From contig JAFDGP010000149.1 in NCBI GenBank assembly GCA_019309245.1, forward strand, positions 1-6,308: 6,308 bases of DNA. Reading direction: 5' to 3'. The notes beneath the pieces are model-generated. The model saw only the letters and a program-made list of their open reading frames with translations, was not told where the DNA came from and made no database searches. Below are positions 5,337 through 6,308 of the stretch, piece by piece. The stretch comes from Deltaproteobacteria bacterium (lineage in GTDB: Bacteria; Desulfobacterota; Desulfobacteria; Desulfobacterales; C00003060). How positions within the stretch are numbered: position 1 is the first letter of the stretch; every line of letters begins with the position of its first letter. The position numbers and the translations under genes were made by a program.

Positions 5337-6308
5337 ATGACAACAAGAAACAAGGTCCTTGTCGTTGAAGACATACAAGAAGAAAGGCTTGCCCTGAGCG
5401 AGGCATTGTCTCAGTGGGGGTTCAAGGTAACCGCTGTCGGTGATGGGGCACGAGGCCTGGCAAGGTTTTCGGAAGATGAGTTCGGGCTGGTGATCACCGA
5501 TCTGAAAATGCCCAACATGGACGGTATAGAACTCTTGGCCAAGATTAGAGAAAAAAACAGTGAGATCCCCGTGATCCTGGTTTCCGGTTATGGCACGGTT
5601 CAGTTCGCCGTGAAGGCCATGCAATTGGGTGCCTTTGACTTCGTGGTAAAGCCCTTTTCAGCCTCTGCGATGGAATCACTGGTGAAAAAAGCAGTCTCGG
5701 TGTATGGCCGACACGAACACAGATATGGGAGCTCTTCCAGTGTGCGGATAGTTACAAGAAACCGCCGGCTCAAGGCGCTGCTGGATCTGGGCAGATCCGT
5801 GGCCGATAGCCGGGCACCGGTGTTTATTCAGGGGGAGAGCGGGACCGGAAAAGAGCTGTTTGCCCGGTTTATTCACAATGCGGGTGGCTCTCCCGGCAGA
5901 CCGTTTGTTCCGCTTAACTGCGCCGCATTGCCCGACGGACTGCTTGAGAGCGAGCTTTTCGGCCATGAAAAGGGGGCCTTCACAGGGGCGATTGCCAGGA
6001 AACAGGGAAAGTTTGAGCTCGCTCACGGCGGCACGATCCTTCTGGATGAGGTCAGCGAAATGCATCCAAACCTTCAGGCCAAGCTGCTGCGGGTTTTACA
6101 GGAGTCGGAGATTGATCGTGTCGGAGGATGCAAGCCGATTCCGGTGGACGTCCGTGTGATCGCGACCACCAATCGGGACATCGATCAGGCTGTAAAGACG
6201 GAAAAGTTCCGTTCAGACCTCTACTACCGGTTAAACGTCATTCAAATTAAGCTGCCGCCTTTGCGTGAAAGACCCGAAGATATTGTACCGCTTGCCGAGC
6301 ATTTCATC
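5337..6308 (+). CDS. Sigma-54-dependent response regulator, FlrC/FleR/FlgR-like (3' partial)
   Basis: The frame opens at ATG 5337 and stays open to the last base of the window (324 residues). The receiver (about 1-120) has E11-D12, phospho-acceptor D55, S83 and K105. The AAA+ domain has Walker A GESGTGKE (166-173), GAFTGA (213-218), Walker B ILLDE (234-238) and FRSDLYYRLN (291-300). The window ends in the AAA+ domain, so sensor II and the DNA-binding helix-turn-helix are not seen. Two traits recall flagellar FlrC/FleR/FlgR regulators: the segment before Walker A (TRNRRLKALLDLGRSVADS) lacks the usual IIGxS motif of NtrC relatives, and Walker B is followed by VSEM, close to their ISEM, where the first regulator has IGDM. 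No clear Shine-Dalgarno precedes the ATG. The start is 26 nt after the TPR stop, so cotranscription and perhaps translational coupling are likely. In the model it activates later promoters once phosphorylated by a kinase outside the window. Confidence 0.9.
   Translation, partial: MTTRNKVLVVEDIQEERLALSEALSQWGFKVTAVGDGARGLARFSEDEFGLVITDLKMPNMDGIELLAKIREKNSEIPVILVSGYGTVQFAVKAMQLGAFDFVVKPFSASAMESLVKKAVSVYGRHEHRYGSSSSVRIVTRNRRLKALLDLGRSVADSRAPVFIQGESGTGKELFARFIHNAGGSPGRPFVPLNCAALPDGLLESELFGHEKGAFTGAIARKQGKFELAHGGTILLDEVSEMHPNLQAKLLRVLQESEIDRVGGCKPIPVDVRVIATTNRDIDQAVKTEKFRSDLYYRLNVIQIKLPPLRERPEDIVPLAEHFI

Overview
The window looks like part of a chromosomal regulatory locus from a Gram-negative, probably deltaproteobacterial (Desulfobacterota-like) organism, and most likely a motility locus. 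This is inferred from gene content and protein style, not from any marker gene. All genes are on the + strand: the 3' end of an unrecognised helical protein (2-403), a complete NtrC-class response regulator (894-2279), a large exported AMIN-like plus TPR protein (best start 2668, end 5310), and a second NtrC-class regulator that runs off the right edge (5337 onward, 324 residues visible). Two non-coding gaps, 404-893 and 2280-2667, carry most of the regulatory signals.

The first gap (490 bp) holds a nested inverted repeat, a terminator-like hairpin with a T-rich tract, and a long-range inverted repeat that would compete with both. A plausible sigma-70 promoter (TTGATT, 17 bp, TATAAG) follows, then two small dyads and a ribosome binding site for the first regulator. 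The second gap (388 bp) holds a near-consensus sigma-54 promoter (GG at 2470-2471, GC at 2482-2483), an IHF-like site and, further upstream, two direct repeats that could be enhancer sites. The sigma-54 promoter lies on top of the first ATG of the long TPR reading frame. The protein therefore probably starts at GTG 2668, where a Shine-Dalgarno sequence and a signal peptide are found.

The working model is a two-tier sigma-54 cascade like FlrA to FlrBC in Vibrio or FleQ to FleSR in Pseudomonas. The first regulator ends in a Fis-type helix-turn-helix with the RTTLIEKM signature shared with FleQ/FlrA-type regulators. It would activate the sigma-54 promoter that drives the TPR gene and the second regulator, which has FlrC/FleR/FlgR-like features. 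The unusual part is the large periplasmic or membrane-anchored TPR protein between the two activators, in the position where a sensor kinase gene might be expected. No kinase or flagellar structural gene is visible, so the motility assignment rests on family resemblance.
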